A program made the translations under genes and the position numbers. The notes beneath the pieces are model-generated. The model saw only the letters and a list, made by a program, of their open reading frames with translations, made no database searches and had not been told where the DNA came from. Of a stretch of DNA of 64,000 nucleotides, positions 12,301 to 27,300 are shown one piece after another. This DNA is from Mastigias papua. Taxonomy: Eukaryota; Cnidaria; Scyphozoa; Rhizostomeae; Mastigiidae. The stretch is taken from positions 9,864,898 through 9,928,897 of the forward strand of contig OZ025287.1 of the NCBI GenBank assembly GCA_964019165.1. The letters run 5' to 3'. Within the stretch, counting starts at the first letter, position 1. Every line of letters starts with the position of its first letter.

Positions 12301-15300
12301 ATTTGGGATGATGCGAAAGAGGCGAACGATAATCAGCATGTTTGTAATACGCAGCAAATTCCAAGCCGAAAAGAACCCAAAACGTTCACTTTCCTCTTGA
12401 ATTTCTTGAGTGTTGCTGAATAAAGAGATTAGGCCATTAATTAGGCTTGATAAAATTATTCCACAATTAACATTGGCGTGGGTAGGCAAAGTATATGTAA
12501 CATAAACTTACAATTAATATGAAAATATAAATATGATAAATATAAAGAGATACTGAAGATAAAATTATTGAAAATTAGCTGTCATTAACGTAAATCCATA
12601 GAAAAGTACACCAAAGAATAATCAAAATTAAATACTTGAAAGGTTAGGATAGATAAAGGCGAAAATGCACACATGAAAATATACTAATGATGTAACGGCA
12701 GCATTGTTTTGTCGTACCGGATGTGTACGTAATTGTCTTGCTTAATTGTGTGAAAATGGTGCTTAATTGTCTTAATTGTTCAATGTCAGGTTTTTTGTGT
12801 TATTGAGATTGAGAACTCGCCTTGAATCCTTCGATTGCAAGAGACACGTGTAGAACTAATTTCACTATTTCGTATAAGCTGGCAAGCGAGACCATTATGT
12901 AAGTACATGATAATTTATTTGTTCCTATTAAATATTATTTTTCGCTTTCGCTTTTACGCATGGTAGATTAATCTAGTAATATTTCATTGTCTTATGTTAC
13001 CGTTTACAGCTTTCGCATATTGGATCCTTGGAAATTGGAATTTAAACAGCCCGTAAAATACGCCCCATAACCATTGGCTCTTATTATTGCGAAACTTACG
13101 AGCCAGCTACAAGTGACAATTAACAGCAATATAAAAGCGCAGTAATTTAACAATGAAATGAAATGAAAAAGTAAAGACAATGATAAAAAAAACAGTAAAA
13201 TGAACCAACAGAGGCAATTAAAGCAACATTTAAGTTAAAAACTAACAAATAATTTTATGCCATCTAATTTAGAAACAATAAACAATTCTTGGAAGAAAAA
13301 GCACTTTTCTACCCAATGATCGAAACTCTTAAATGGTTTGTTAGAAATAATGATGGTCATAATGAATAAGATAATAATAGACAATAAATATAACAAAATT
13401 TTGATAATTAAAGTGAAATTTAGAAGAAGAAATCCAAACCTCGCATTAGAGATCACTTGACGCCCATAGAGGCAAAGGTAAACAACTTCAACAATCTAAA
13501 AAGTAAGTCATTGAACGAATTACATTTCAAAAATAACATCAGGATATCGTATCACTGTAACGGAGGAGCTTACATATTTCGATTTAGTTCAAATAAGGAG
13601 ATATACCTGTGATATTTAGGAATGAAGGCGAAACTTACAATGTCAACAATGGATACACACTTTTTGTAAGAATATACGAAGATAAGAAGATTAAGGCTCA
13701 AAATCCCTCAAATTTAAGAATAATTTAAGAATAATGCAAAACTCAAACTTAATCAAGGCTTAGATTTTTAGGCCATTTGAGTTGTCTTTAGATAGCAAAA
13801 AAGTGCGAGCTTCACTCGTCTGGTCCGGGAGTCATGATAAGATGCGACACAGAAACTCTTCGGGGAGAGTCAGTTACACACTCTTAAGTATAACAATATT
13901 ATCTACAGAAGTATTAATACTCAAAATCGCCAATATTTAAGAGTACTTGAAGAACTGTCAGGCTCAAAATCAAAATATTTTAAGAATATTTGAGGCTCGG
14001 CGAAAAAATAGGAATTCTTATAAAAACGTGTGCATATTCAAATCTAACATAATCAGAGTAAGGCAAAACGATGAAGAGACAAAAGGACAATGAGACAAAT
14101 TTAAAATGAGGTAAATTGAACACAAGGCGAATTAGAAATGAGGTAAATTGGAAATGAGGCTTACAAATACAGATGTTGTATTGCTCTTTGCAACAACAAT
14201 CTATCAGAAACTAAGAACAGAAAAGGTAACGGGAAACTTACCACTAACAGCAACGTGACAAAGAATTCAAAAAGAATATGCTAAGAATGAAAAAACCGAG
14301 AGAAAAGACAATTAGCCAAAACCAAATAAAAAAAACTAAAAACAGATAAAATAAATAAATGCTACCAATAATACATATTAAGAAAACATTTCCAACATAT
14401 TGGGCATAAAAAATTTATTGGCAGTAATAATAATTAAAATGGCAACAATAATGATGATCGTTTCAATGCAAAAAATAATGTGCTACAAAAGTGGGCCTAC
14501 TTCTTGTCCAGCTTCATACAAGGCAGAGCAAAGATCAAATAGCTTCCTTAACATGCTACCCAGTGTTATTGAGTCACAATAAACGTTTCAATAAGTATAC
14601 TTATTGCGACAACATAAAATATTATACCCAGTGTCACAGTAAGTAAATGGAAAGTCTCATCAAACAGCCTAAAAAACAAAGCTCACAGCTATAGAATCAC
14701 ATGAAAAATTAAAGTTACCTTGTGAGAAAAATAACGTTTTCTCCCAATAAAATAAATCAATAGAATCTAAGAGAGATAGGAAATTAATGACACACCAAAC
14801 ACTTGAAAACTTGAAATTAATTGCAATAGTTTCCTTATTCCATGCAGGCATCATTCAAGGCAACAAAAAGATGAGATGCTAATAATCAATATAGAAAATT
14901 GAGTAAAAACTCCAAAATTTACAGAAGTAAGAAACTTACCTGCTCTGTAGTGTAGTAGATTATGAAACAGAGGTTAAATTTCTGAAAAAAATATCAAAGA
15001 TAACATGATTCTAAATTTGAAGTAAGAAAATATATAGATAATGAAATGAACTATTAAGCCAACAAGGATTCGTTGTTTTAGATGGTTATAAGCAGATGAG
15101 AATAAAATACATCCGACCTTGAAATTCAAAGTTCCTAAGTTTTGAAGTCAAAAAATATTTGCAGATACGGAGTTTTATTAGCTATGTCAGCTTAACACAC
15201 ACCCGCTAGACCACAAATATAGCCATCAGTTCTTCGCCTTTGTACTATATTTAACACACGTCCAAGCATCTAATTACATCACCGACACAGCAGCAGAAAA

Positions 15301-18300
15301 TCAAACAACAAATGAATCATTCAAAGAATCATTAAACCAATCAATGAGTTCATAATCCGATCAGCTACCCAATCAACAATCATCTAATAAACAAGCATAC
15401 AGTCAATGAACCAACCAATCAATAAATCAATCTATCAGTCAACAATCACTCAATCAATGATCACTAACTCGAAAATCAGCAAATCAATCCAAAATCACTT
15501 GATCAATGAATTAATCAACCAATCAATCATCATGAATTAACCAGTTATTGCTTAATCAAGTCGGTGACATAATCTATTAGTCAGATATCGAACCTAGCCA
15601 ATCGCAAACCGGATTAATTTGGAATAGGTCATCTATATAATTCTAAGAATGAACGAAGACGAAGATTGAAGTGAAATTGAAGATACAAATCTTCTTCTCA
15701 CATGAGAAACTAAGAACAATTTTTCAAAAACAAACCAGTAATGATGATCCTGTATCTGGATTGCTATGGTCTCGAATCAATTCAACCTGAAATAAAATAC
15801 AAATGATTGAGCATAAAAATCCACAGAATCACTGATCATACAATCGTGAATCTATCCGCATCTGGGCGTATATTTGGATTCACCTCTCGGTTGCTATCCT
15901 GCGTTCCATTCGCTGAAGAGTGTCGGGAGAAAAAGCTCTCAGTATGCTGAAAGAATGTTCCAGCTTTTGGAGCAATAGTCAAACTGTATAGTACCCAAGA
16001 CTATCCATTCAAACAATTAAGTTTATCACTGACAGGAATTCCAATTCAGAAAACGAAAAAAATAGCAAAACATTCATGCAAACTTTGAAGCAGTCTTATG
16101 TCTTAACAATGAGATGCCATAGGAAAGTTTGATGGCTTTACATGATTAAAGAAACTCTTACAAGACAGATAACTATACTGGAATTCTTACGGTTATTAGA
16201 AAAACATTCAGAAATGCCATTAGATCACCAAAATATTGAAAAACCGAATGCATAACAATCTTCTGCAGTTTTTTCAACATTCTGCTTTGAAATACACGGA
16301 CTGGTGGCCTCTAGAAAATCAAAACTGAGAATGATAAGAAAACAGAATACAAGAAAAACAGATATTGTCTCTACGCTTTAAAGCAAATTTTCTTGCAATG
16401 GCTGAAAGCAAGAGCAACATGAATTAAGCTCCGTATCAAGCAATCGATAGGAGAGAAATCTGTCTTCCTAAAATATATTAATAACATTTACCAATGCATA
16501 GCATAAATAAATGGTGGACAGGAGATAAGTTTATGAATGACGTGGTTACTTCCACAAGCAAGAAATGAACAATTGATAGAAAAGGTGTTAAATTTGCGTA
16601 ATCTGATATATAATGAGATTTATGAAAGAAGGAGACCACTTTGCCACAAGTTGATAGTTGAAAAAAGTCACGTAAAGTTGAAAAGGCAACAACTTACCCT
16701 TTTAACAGAATCTTCAAAGACAACGTCGAAGACACTCTGAAACTGTGGGGCACTCAACACATTGTTTGGAATTGCATTCATCGTCTTGGGAAATAAATAA
16801 GAAAGCTGACATATTTTATAAGATTATAAAAATGTTCTGTATCTTATATACACTGATCTTATCTTACCAACAGCTTTGAATGATCTTATCTTTCGAATAA
16901 GGGTCTTTCGAGTAAGCGTTCCCCGATAAGTACTTCCCTCTAAAAAATTCACATTCTATACCCATAGATACTACCTGAGTAGTCCGCGGCGATAATGCTA
17001 AGAAATATGACAAAATAGTTGAAAACTGTCCCTGATAATGACTGCAAAAGAACATTTGATTTTCTGATTTATGGAGTCCGTGAAGATTCGGAAACGAAAG
17101 ACTGACAGAGCGAGAACTCAAACATTACAGGAAGGCTTTCTGATTACCTGAAGCATCATGGGAAGGTATCTTGATTTCCTGGAAAACTTGATTGAGGAGA
17201 GGAGCTTCCTCAAAACCATTTTAGAAACACCATTGCTACAAAAAGAGAGTGAAGCGAAATGAAATGTGCTGACGAAATAGCCGTGATGTGAAAACAATTC
17301 TATTCGATAGCCTCCAGAAGCACTTCTGGGATGGAGAAGATGCTGTGAGGAGGGAAAGATGGCTGAAAAGCTATTACTAAAGAGACTGATCAATTTCGAC
17401 TGAAAAAGGAACGAAAGAAAATGAAAGAATTATACTGTTTTGTAAACTATAAAAAAGAAACAAAGACTAAAAACACCGATGCAAATCTAGGAAACCATTA
17501 TTTGAAGTGTGACAAGAAATTTTTCAATAAACCTACCCCGAAAAATCTGATATAGAACCATATGATTCTGATCCTTTCAAGACTTCATACGCAGCTCGAA
17601 TACCCAGCCTTCGACGGAAAAAACTTCCCTGCATTGATCTCTGAAGAAAGGGAATGAAGTACATATTTCAAATATGATTTTCTCCACATCAACTACAATA
17701 GCTATTTATAGGTGCTTCATATGGAAAGAAAATCTACGACCTACCGTTGAATCGTCTTCGAAGTTCTCATTAATTCCTTTTTTCAAAGTCGAAGAGCTAT
17801 CAAATTTCATGTTTTAATCAGGAGTCATTTTATTTGATATGTATATATTGAAATGAACATACCATAAAAGAACCGCGGAATTGATTGTAAATAACAGCAA
17901 GAAGCATATTCATGAAGAAGTACAATCCTTCAGAAAAAAAATCATCCATAAGAAATGATAAGAAAATGCTTGGTATAAAGCAAAAACAGAGCAAAAACAG
18001 TACTTTTCAATCTTAAGATAGATCCAATCACAAAAACGTCTTTGACTGTAACAACAACGTCCTTAACTCACCAATAGAGAACGGTTAAGAGAACGGTATA
18101 TGGTGATATGATTCCAAATGTGAATAAGTATTGTGATTTGATGGGAAGATAGAAGTCTAAAAAATCTCCCGAGACAGTAGAGAAATCTTACCCACAGCCA
18201 AGTATGTAACAAAATACACTGCATACAATCGACTGTGACGGTAGGCTGGCATCATAACTAAAAAGTGTGCGATAGTTAAAATGTTACATAAATAAACAAC

Positions 18301-21300
18301 AAACAAGAAAACATCAACACAAAAAAGCATTAAACGCTCTGCATGATGTGATGAAACACCAATTGATACAAACAGGGTAAACATTATCATTGTTTCCTTA
18401 TCGTATCACTCCAGTCTTATAATCAAATGCAGAGAAGAAGCTTGACAATAAATGAGACTATCAAGCAGCAGTATTAGCATAAAATTAACATTGAAAATAA
18501 TAAAACACTATGCTAGGTCCATTCTGGCATTTAGAATTTCTTTGATTCCAATGCATGGAAATTGGGTAGTTAATGTATCGAATTACGAATATGGTGGGGA
18601 ATTCTCAAATAAAATAGAAATATACTATTATAACAGATAAAGGGATTTCAAAGTAAACGATGATAGTAAAAAATATTTAAGAAAAAAAACAGAAGAAGTA
18701 GCATAAAACTTAAAGAGAAAAAACAGTGCTATGCGAGCATGGCTTTTAGTTTCACTTTAAATGCTGGAAAAGTATGAGCTGCTCTACAGTCATTAGGCAG
18801 TGAGTTCCAAATCGTAGCCCCCCTGTATGCAAAGCTGTGGAAGATATGTTCATATATAGACATACCATCAGGGTTATTGGCTGTAGTCAATAATACAATG
18901 AGGCTAATCATTGAAGTGCCAAGATCTTTAAAGTACTCCTTTCCCTCCGTGGGGTCCGAAAGAAAATCGATCATTTTCTGGCAAAAATAAACATATCACA
19001 AAATTAATATTTTTGTAATTGCTTATGCTTACATCTGCACAAAACTGGAGTTTCTCAATAACTTTTAAAATCAGGCTTACTTGCATATAAACGAGTTGGT
19101 GATAAAAAGAATCGTGCCTCTAACAGGTACTCTTGATGAATCAACTGCACATGGGAATAACGTCCCAATTAACTAAAGCTTTTATTTGCCTATTCTACTC
19201 GAATATATCTAACTAAAATTTGAAATGTTTCTTTCTCGTCCTTCAACGTCAACTGGACTTATTTCAAAAGCAGCTTAAAGAGTATAGTCAGACAAAAACA
19301 CGAAGGCATTTTGCGGATGATACTAACCGTGCTGTCTCTGGGGAATAAAATCATACCAAACATGGTAAAGAAGAACAAATGAAGGCCAAATAAGAAGAGA
19401 ACGCTAGAACAAGACAAAACAAGACGTAAATGCCGAGGGGTTGGAGATTATAAAAACATAAAAGCATGCAAGCTAAAAGCATAAATTACTTAAGACATAT
19501 AAAAGCACACAGGTTACAGGTGATTATGACAGAATCAAGTACATCAGATGAATCGCATGGTGAAGAGGATTATTAAAGCATAGCTGCCAAATGTATGAGA
19601 GCTCTGTCAGGTCTATTTTCTCCCAACCTTATTGACCAATCATCATGCATGATTATCATCACACATGCTAAGGCTAGGCCCATTCTGCATGATGATTGGT
19701 CAATTAGGTTCTGACATTTGGCGGCTATGCTGATTATTATTATTACTATACCTAACTTCTGGCGCCATGTTATAATTTCAGTCATCATGCAGAAGAACTA
19801 ATCTCATAAACTCAAGAGTTCATCATATTAAGCACCAAAATCCAACTAACTCAATATGAACAATCATAAGACCTATAACTGTCTATATCCCTAGAGAGTC
19901 TATGTGTGTCCCTAAGAAAAGCAAAGCATGTTGCGGTGGGATTATTATTTCCCAAATTGAACTAAGACTAAATAAAAACTTATGCGCAACTAAGTTTAAC
20001 GCATGAGTAGTATCATAATATTAATGTCATAACAGTGGGGATGATATTCTTCTAAGCTCTTAAAATTTTAGGTCATTTTGAGGTAAAATTTTGGCACATA
20101 GTAAATACCTTAATATTTCTGGAATCGTCTGTTTCACACTTTGAACCTAAAAGATGAAATGCAAAACATAAACAAAGGTCTACAGACTAATAAGCCAAAC
20201 AATGATAATCGCCTGTACTTCAGAATTTCAACGACGAAAAAAAGAGACACGACTCAACTTGCTTGTGAAAATGTCATGTAGACAAACCAATTAAAGAGAT
20301 AATTCAAAAATTGGTCTTTTGAAACTAGTATAAAGTTTTCGTCAGTACAAAGGAAGAAAGATCATTCCTGAGGATTTGAAAGTTGACAGAAATGCTACGG
20401 TTCTGTATTCAAATCAAAATTAAAATTAAAGAACAGTAAAAACTGAAAGGAAGGCAAAGAGGAATTAAAAGCAGAAAGATAAACATATGAAGTTTTTTAC
20501 CGTCTTTTTCATGACAGAAGAATTTTGAAGGATGAAGAATGGACGAAGAAGTCTTCTGATACGAACTCTCTGTGAAAATGAATTTTAAACATGAAAATAT
20601 GGTGATAGATATATATTATCAAAAAAATTTGATAAAAAAGAATTAAAGAAATTGAGAAGTAAGCTGTCCGAAGATGAAGAAGAAAATAATAGCCAGTAAA
20701 AGAATAGAAATTATGCATGATAACAAACAGAAAAATTATCTGAGTATCATAAAAGAAGACAATTATGCAATGGTATCGTCTATCAAGATAAATTAACATC
20801 ACTTGCAAATCACATTCTTTTGTGATTTTAGTTATCAACCCATTTTTGCGGTTATCTTTTGAAGGATATGGGTCCTACTAATCAATCAAATCAGGAAATG
20901 CCTATTGACCAGCGACCCAAGTGCAAAGGCGCAACATCGATGCTGGATGTTGGATAGAATTGGAACTACGCAAAAAAAAGCTGTCAAGCAGACAGAGGGC
21001 TGCAAAATCATACACTTTATCCGGTGTTAAATCTAAGGATTGAGTTAAACATCAAAGCTCTTAATTCTTTCAGGATTCTGTCAAATGAGATAACCGTGGA
21101 TTCCATAAACCTCACATGAATGAACTGCTATAGCAGGTATCAACTACAGTCCACGCGACTAATGACTGGGTAGACATGAAATCAGCTATCAATAAAAACC
21201 GTAGGTCATGCCCCTTGTGTCTATGGCCAATATCGTATATCGTACCAGTAAATGTAATTAACGCGATGAAGCTCAATGTATAAAAAGATGTAATCGGATT

Positions 21301-24300
21301 TACAAAAGTTGGGTGGGGTTAGCAGTAGCTGTGACTGCATATATCTACAAAGGCAGTTGATCGAAATAGAGCATCAGCATTCAGTTTATCTCGTTTTCTC
21401 TGCTGAGTGGAGAGGGCTACTAATAGCAATAGTGGCCTCAACAATAAGAAATAGGTTGGGGTGGCAAAACATTGCATAAGTACATGTCAGTAATAAGATT
21501 AACTTCCAGCCATGAAACTACACTCTCGCAACATATACTCTCTTTTGTATTACGAATAAAATAATTTTCTGCCCAGGCTGAGTGTTCTCAATTCTTTTGG
21601 TAAATTTAGATTCAAATGTTTTTTAAAATACTGCTCTTCAGTTAAGATTGAGTTTCTGGAAATACTCAATAAATTACACGCATTATACAGTTCTAAGACA
21701 TTCGGTCGATCAACTTTTCACAATAAAACAACGAATGTCTGCCAAAAGAATGCGGGTGGCAAGATGCCTGGGGATCTTCTCATCAGAGGAAAAGCATGTT
21801 AGTGCTCTCATTTTCTGGCATACCCGTGCCTCACTGTTACCACAGAGCGCTTTTATAAAAAGAGTGGAATGAAAGGTCAAATTGAAAGAACGTGTTGACG
21901 ACAACCAACCTCGTTACAATTATAACCAAGAGAAACAACAAGATCGAGGCAGGAGACGGCCAGCACAAAGAAATATCCTATAAGCCATTTTGACTTCTTC
22001 GCTTGTCTTTTGCCAATCATTATAAACTGGATAAAATAGAAACCATCATATTCAGGTTCAAGAACTCTGTGATTAAAATGACCAATCAAATAACTTTGGT
22101 CTCTAACAAACAAATTGAATTCATTGTGAAATACACATATGACGTAAAATACGGACTCTCTATTTGGAGAGATGTTGTATCTAATCAAACAGACGAAAAC
22201 ACACTAGGCCCGATGGGGTTGTCTCTACCGCATGCAAAGACCATACATTGTCTTGAAGCTAAAATCTTACAAGTAATAGAACTATGCGAATTAATTGTGA
22301 CAGTCATTCGGTTCGTTATCTTCCTAGTTTATATCCATTACTAAGAACCAAACACTTGCTGCGAATTCGAATCTATGCCAAAACGTCTTCAAATGGTTAC
22401 AAACCATCACGGTGCAAAGGTAGACTACAAGAGTGCAACGGCATTAAATGAATGTTTATGTAAATAGTTTCAGATTCGCGTGATTAAGGCTAAAATCCTG
22501 GAATTTTACGACTGCCAAAACTAAATTCCATATTACTGTAGAATTTTTCAAAATGGAACATAAACTTACAAAAACAAAGGGTAAGATGAACTGCATGCAG
22601 AAAATTTTACCTTGAAGGTGAAATCACACGCTAGGACTAACAGGCATACAATCTCTATACCCTCGGTTACACCACAAGGAGGATTTGGCCTCTTTTTGGT
22701 CATAGGAGGATCAGCGCTCTGCCTGTGGGACAAAAAATCATATTTATACATATAAATTATATTACATAACAAACAGCGACATAAAACAGCTGACAAATTT
22801 TTAAGATTGCAAGTTATTGAGAGAAATCAATTACATATTCTAAAAGTTGCATAATTATGCCTATATGAAAAGTTGGATAAGTTATGGGTATATGGCAAGA
22901 TGCATAAGGTATACATACATTAACGGCTGCGTAATTCATGAGTATATGAAAAGCTGCTTATTTTATGTATATATGAAAGGCTGCATAATTTATGCCTAAA
23001 TAAATTTATGAGCTGCATAATTTATGAGTATATGAAAAGCGGCATAATTTATAAGTAAATGAATAGCTGCACAATTTATTAGTATATGAAAAGCTGCATA
23101 ATTTATGAATAAATGAATAGCTGCACAATCTATGAATGTATGAAAAGCTGCATAATTTATGAGTATACGAAAAGCTGCATAGTGAAGCTGCAGCAAAAGA
23201 TATTTCTCCATTCTATAGATGTATAAATAAAGACCATATGGGATTCCGTACACGTGGGAGTGATTGACAGGATAGTGAGCTGTTCTGGGTGATCAGTTTC
23301 TTTGACGTAAGAGTGTCACCAGTCCCTTTACTCACTGAATTTAATTCCTCAGTGTGACCAAAAGGGTTGCACTTCCAGGCTGCACCATTTCGCTAGGTGT
23401 GCCTTTAAATATCAATCCTTCTAGCATAGCACATGAGTATTAAGAAAAATATAATATCATATAGTACATATGATAATCTAAGACGTTTACTCACGTGAGG
23501 GACGAAGGTTTTTCGATGAAAGCCAATAAAAGCAAAACCGTTATGGTAACACGGAGAATCCTATGATAGAAAAACAGCGATAATAAGATATGTGTCAGAC
23601 AATCTCTAGAAATCTAATTGAAAAATACAGATGCTAAAAGCTAAGTGCTACTGAAAAAATTTTTAAAATATGGATAAGAAGTTATCTTCTTCTTCATCAT
23701 CGCCATCTGTCTTCAGATTCTGCCTATATACGAGCCCAAACAATGAAAATCTATACAATTGAAGGGAATTTCATTAGGCCAATTGGTTTCGTTAGTGTGG
23801 CAATAGCAAGATATTGGGATATACTAGAGAATTACTGAATATGTTGAGATGAAATATCGCAAAGGGTTGAAAAATATATTAGAAGAATAAATGATAAAGT
23901 TTTAAAGAAACATTAAAAAATTTGAAGAGAAATGAAAAAGCAGGGAAAATGCAAATAATAATAAAAATTAGTAAATGCAATATTTTCTCACAATTGCTCG
24001 AAAAAGTGGGAAAATTCTTCAAATGCGGAACGATTTTTCGAGTGATTGTGAAATTTCGCAGTGCAAACAAACTATCTATAGCATAGCCGCCAAATGTTTT
24101 CGAACGCTATCAGACCTATTCTCTCCCAACCTAATTGACCAATCATCATGCAGAACGGGCCTAGTTTTAGCATGTGTGGTCAGAATCCTGTATGATGATT
24201 GGTTAACTAGTTTAGGCGACAATAGACTTGACAAGGTTCTCAAACATAAGGCAGCTACGCTCTATCAATATATTTTGTCACAAAAACCAATCATACCATC

Positions 24301-27300
24301 TCACTGAAGTTGAATGATAAATTCTGTAAAGTCTTAACGATTTGACATCCACTTTATGAAACATGGAACGATGCTGAAAAGGAGTGAACAAAACAAATTA
24401 AAAAAGAATCTGCTGATCAGTGTTGTGAAGGAGCTCTATAGCCCAGACTCCTATTAGCAGGCTACTTCTATTTACGTCAATATAGTTTTCGAGCTGCGTT
24501 GAGATGGAGGCAGAGTTCAGTCATGCGTTAGAAGATGAAATCAATTATGTCTTGTATATAATAATGGAAAATTATAGCAATGTATTTTTCTTCGCGGAAA
24601 TTCCTATACTCAGACCCAATCATTACAATAAACAGAATGATGACAAAAGACGTGTTCAGAATCAATTCGGAAGATTTGACAGAGATGAGAGTTCTAGTAT
24701 TTCACATCACTATACATGATTCGATAACAAAGTTATTGAATCCATTGGTGACACAGTAAACATGACGAATTCATTGACAAAGCCTTGAACAAACCTAAAC
24801 GGCAGGGGTGTTGTGGATGGGCGCTGACAGGGGCAAGCTCCCTTTTTTAAAAAGAGGGAACATTTTCAAGGGCTCAGCTCCATTTCCAACCAATGTATGC
24901 CATTCCTGCTAGTCCCGAAAGTTAGATAGTATAAACCACCTTTTTGCTACGGCTCTATATACAATTTACTTCACTAAGTCTAACTTGTGTAAAATTTTAC
25001 ATTTGTTTCAATATGGACAGTTTTAATGAAATATTGAATGTGATCACGTGGCAGTAGCGTGCACTACAGCGGCATTCTTACTTCCTAGGATGGCACCCCT
25101 GCGAAGCCGATATCTCAACACAAGCGTGCCTCATCCTCAACTACAAAATATATACATATATGAATGCGTAACAAATGATAGAGAAATATTTTAACCTGGC
25201 GATGGTTGAAAATTTGAATTTCTATGAAAAATGGAGATTCACTGTCGACAAGTTAGATTTATGGCGTTCATTTGCATACAAAAAAATGAGTGTCGTCTTA
25301 GCGATAAAAATTCATCCTGATTGGCTCATTTCTGAATTATATCTACTACAAATTAAAGTGAATGATATATGTGCAGGCAATTCCACTGTCAGTTTTTCTT
25401 TTGAAACTCAATACCGCTAATTTATACGGAGAAGGTAAAGAAAAATAAAAAACTATGAAATCATAACTCAGGCTAAATACATTTGCAAATATGAGGTGAT
25501 GATCCTACAAAAAACCTTGATTTCCACAACTAACTTTGCGCAAAAGAATAAATATTTAAATGCTGTTTAGCTTTATTTGCTAGAATGCAAACAAAAATCT
25601 GCTTTGGAGACTGAGCCATAGAAACAGTAACAAAATCAATTCAAATTACTGACAAACAAATTCGCCCTGTGTTTGGATAAATACGGCAATTCAACAAAAC
25701 CGTTTCATCAATTAGTTGAAATCTATTACTTATCGGTCGGACAGGAAGCCTTTAATGTCCAGCTGGAGTCGTGGGTGGTATACGTATCCACGCTACCTTT
25801 CGCTATATTCCACAATAGCACTCACAATAATGAAACCTCGTTATCATCATTCGCATTAGCACATGCATTGTGGAAGTGAGGGGGCTTAAGTTCCCTAATA
25901 ATCTCTAAGAAGCAATCCTTTATGTTGACAAACAAGATAATGTATGTATCAATATATGTATGCATTTTTAAGCTCACTAATCAATCTAAAATTTGCCCCT
26001 CTACCCTTGCACTGGTCAAGTTTGAAAGTACTCGACTACAATAAGTCTCTGACGTCATAGATTTGTAAAAATGAACAACTGTTCATCATTTTAATGACGT
26101 CAAGTCAATTCGATAGGTTTCAAACATTTTTCACTCAATACAAGATTGGGCATAAAACAATTTCAAACAAACTGGTATGCAACACTATCACAAATACTGC
26201 CTTCCGTTACAGAGAGGAGGTAAAGGATATTGTGATCCACCAGAAAAATGGAGTTTGTTCCAACACACTCAAAAATAAACCTGGGAAACATTGATCTGTG
26301 ACTCGTATTAATCTCCATAGGCCATAAAAATAAAAAGCTACAAATTCAGAATAAAGCTGTCATGCAAATTGCTTGGACTAAGAAACCAGTAAGTTTCTTT
26401 AATACCATTGCAAAAAACCAAAATTAATTTGTCGACGTAATCATGAGCTAATATTTGATAGGATAATAAAGATGATTTAAGAGACAGCCAATAGGAAAAG
26501 AGACGAGGGAAACAATAGTTGCTGGTAGGTTGAAGCTAGTCAGACGTAAGAAGCGAAGGGGCAGGTCATGAAGTGCAAGTATATGGAGCTAGTAAATCGC
26601 ACGAATCAGTCTGATTTGTATTGCCAAAATATAAACGGATATTTAGACGCCATATTGCCTCTGTATGCTCTAGTGTTGCTAGCATGTCTAATTGGTAATG
26701 CGGTGGTTTGTATCACGATCCTACGCGATGAGACGATGCGAAGGCGTCGGTGGTATTTTCTGCTCATCAATTTATCAGTTGCTGATGTTGGCTTTGCGTT
26801 CACAACTATGAGTTACATTCTTCAGCTTAAAGGAATCGATACAGGTAAAACTTGGAGTTGAAATTCGAATTAACTCTCGAGGTGTAACAAGACTTAAATA
26901 CTATATGACAGATTGTCTCGTGCACATAAAACGTAATGAAAGGAAAATGAAAATATGGCATAAAAATATAAAGTAAAGCTGTGTGTAATGGCTGATAAAG
27001 AAACGGCTAGGTATTATCATTTCTAGGTCTTCATAGCCAACCCAGAAGATGAAGAAAAGAGAGCATATTTCAATGCCGATAATATAAGTGAAAAAAGATG
27101 ATCTCTAGAATACATAAGACACAAGGGGTGTTGCAGGCATGTCAAATTTCATGATACAAAAGAAAAGACACACTGTTTTTCATAAAAGGAGAACTGTTCT
27201 TAAGGTCATTACTACTAGAACAGATGCTTTTCATTAATTTTCTTAATAGAAGGAATACACTCATCACTGTAATAATACGATGTTCCCAGTTGTGATCAAA

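Noticed and set aside
16981..17060. Possible extra TPCN2 exon between 17148 and 16784
   Set aside because: It has splice-like borders, but the flanking exons already join in phase and match TPC2 without it.
24380..24480. Minus-strand stretch reading YIDVNRSSLL as the missing TPCN2 exon
   Set aside because: Weak similarity to the human segment, lacks the aromatic/basic YRRYY-like core and has no clean donor in phase.
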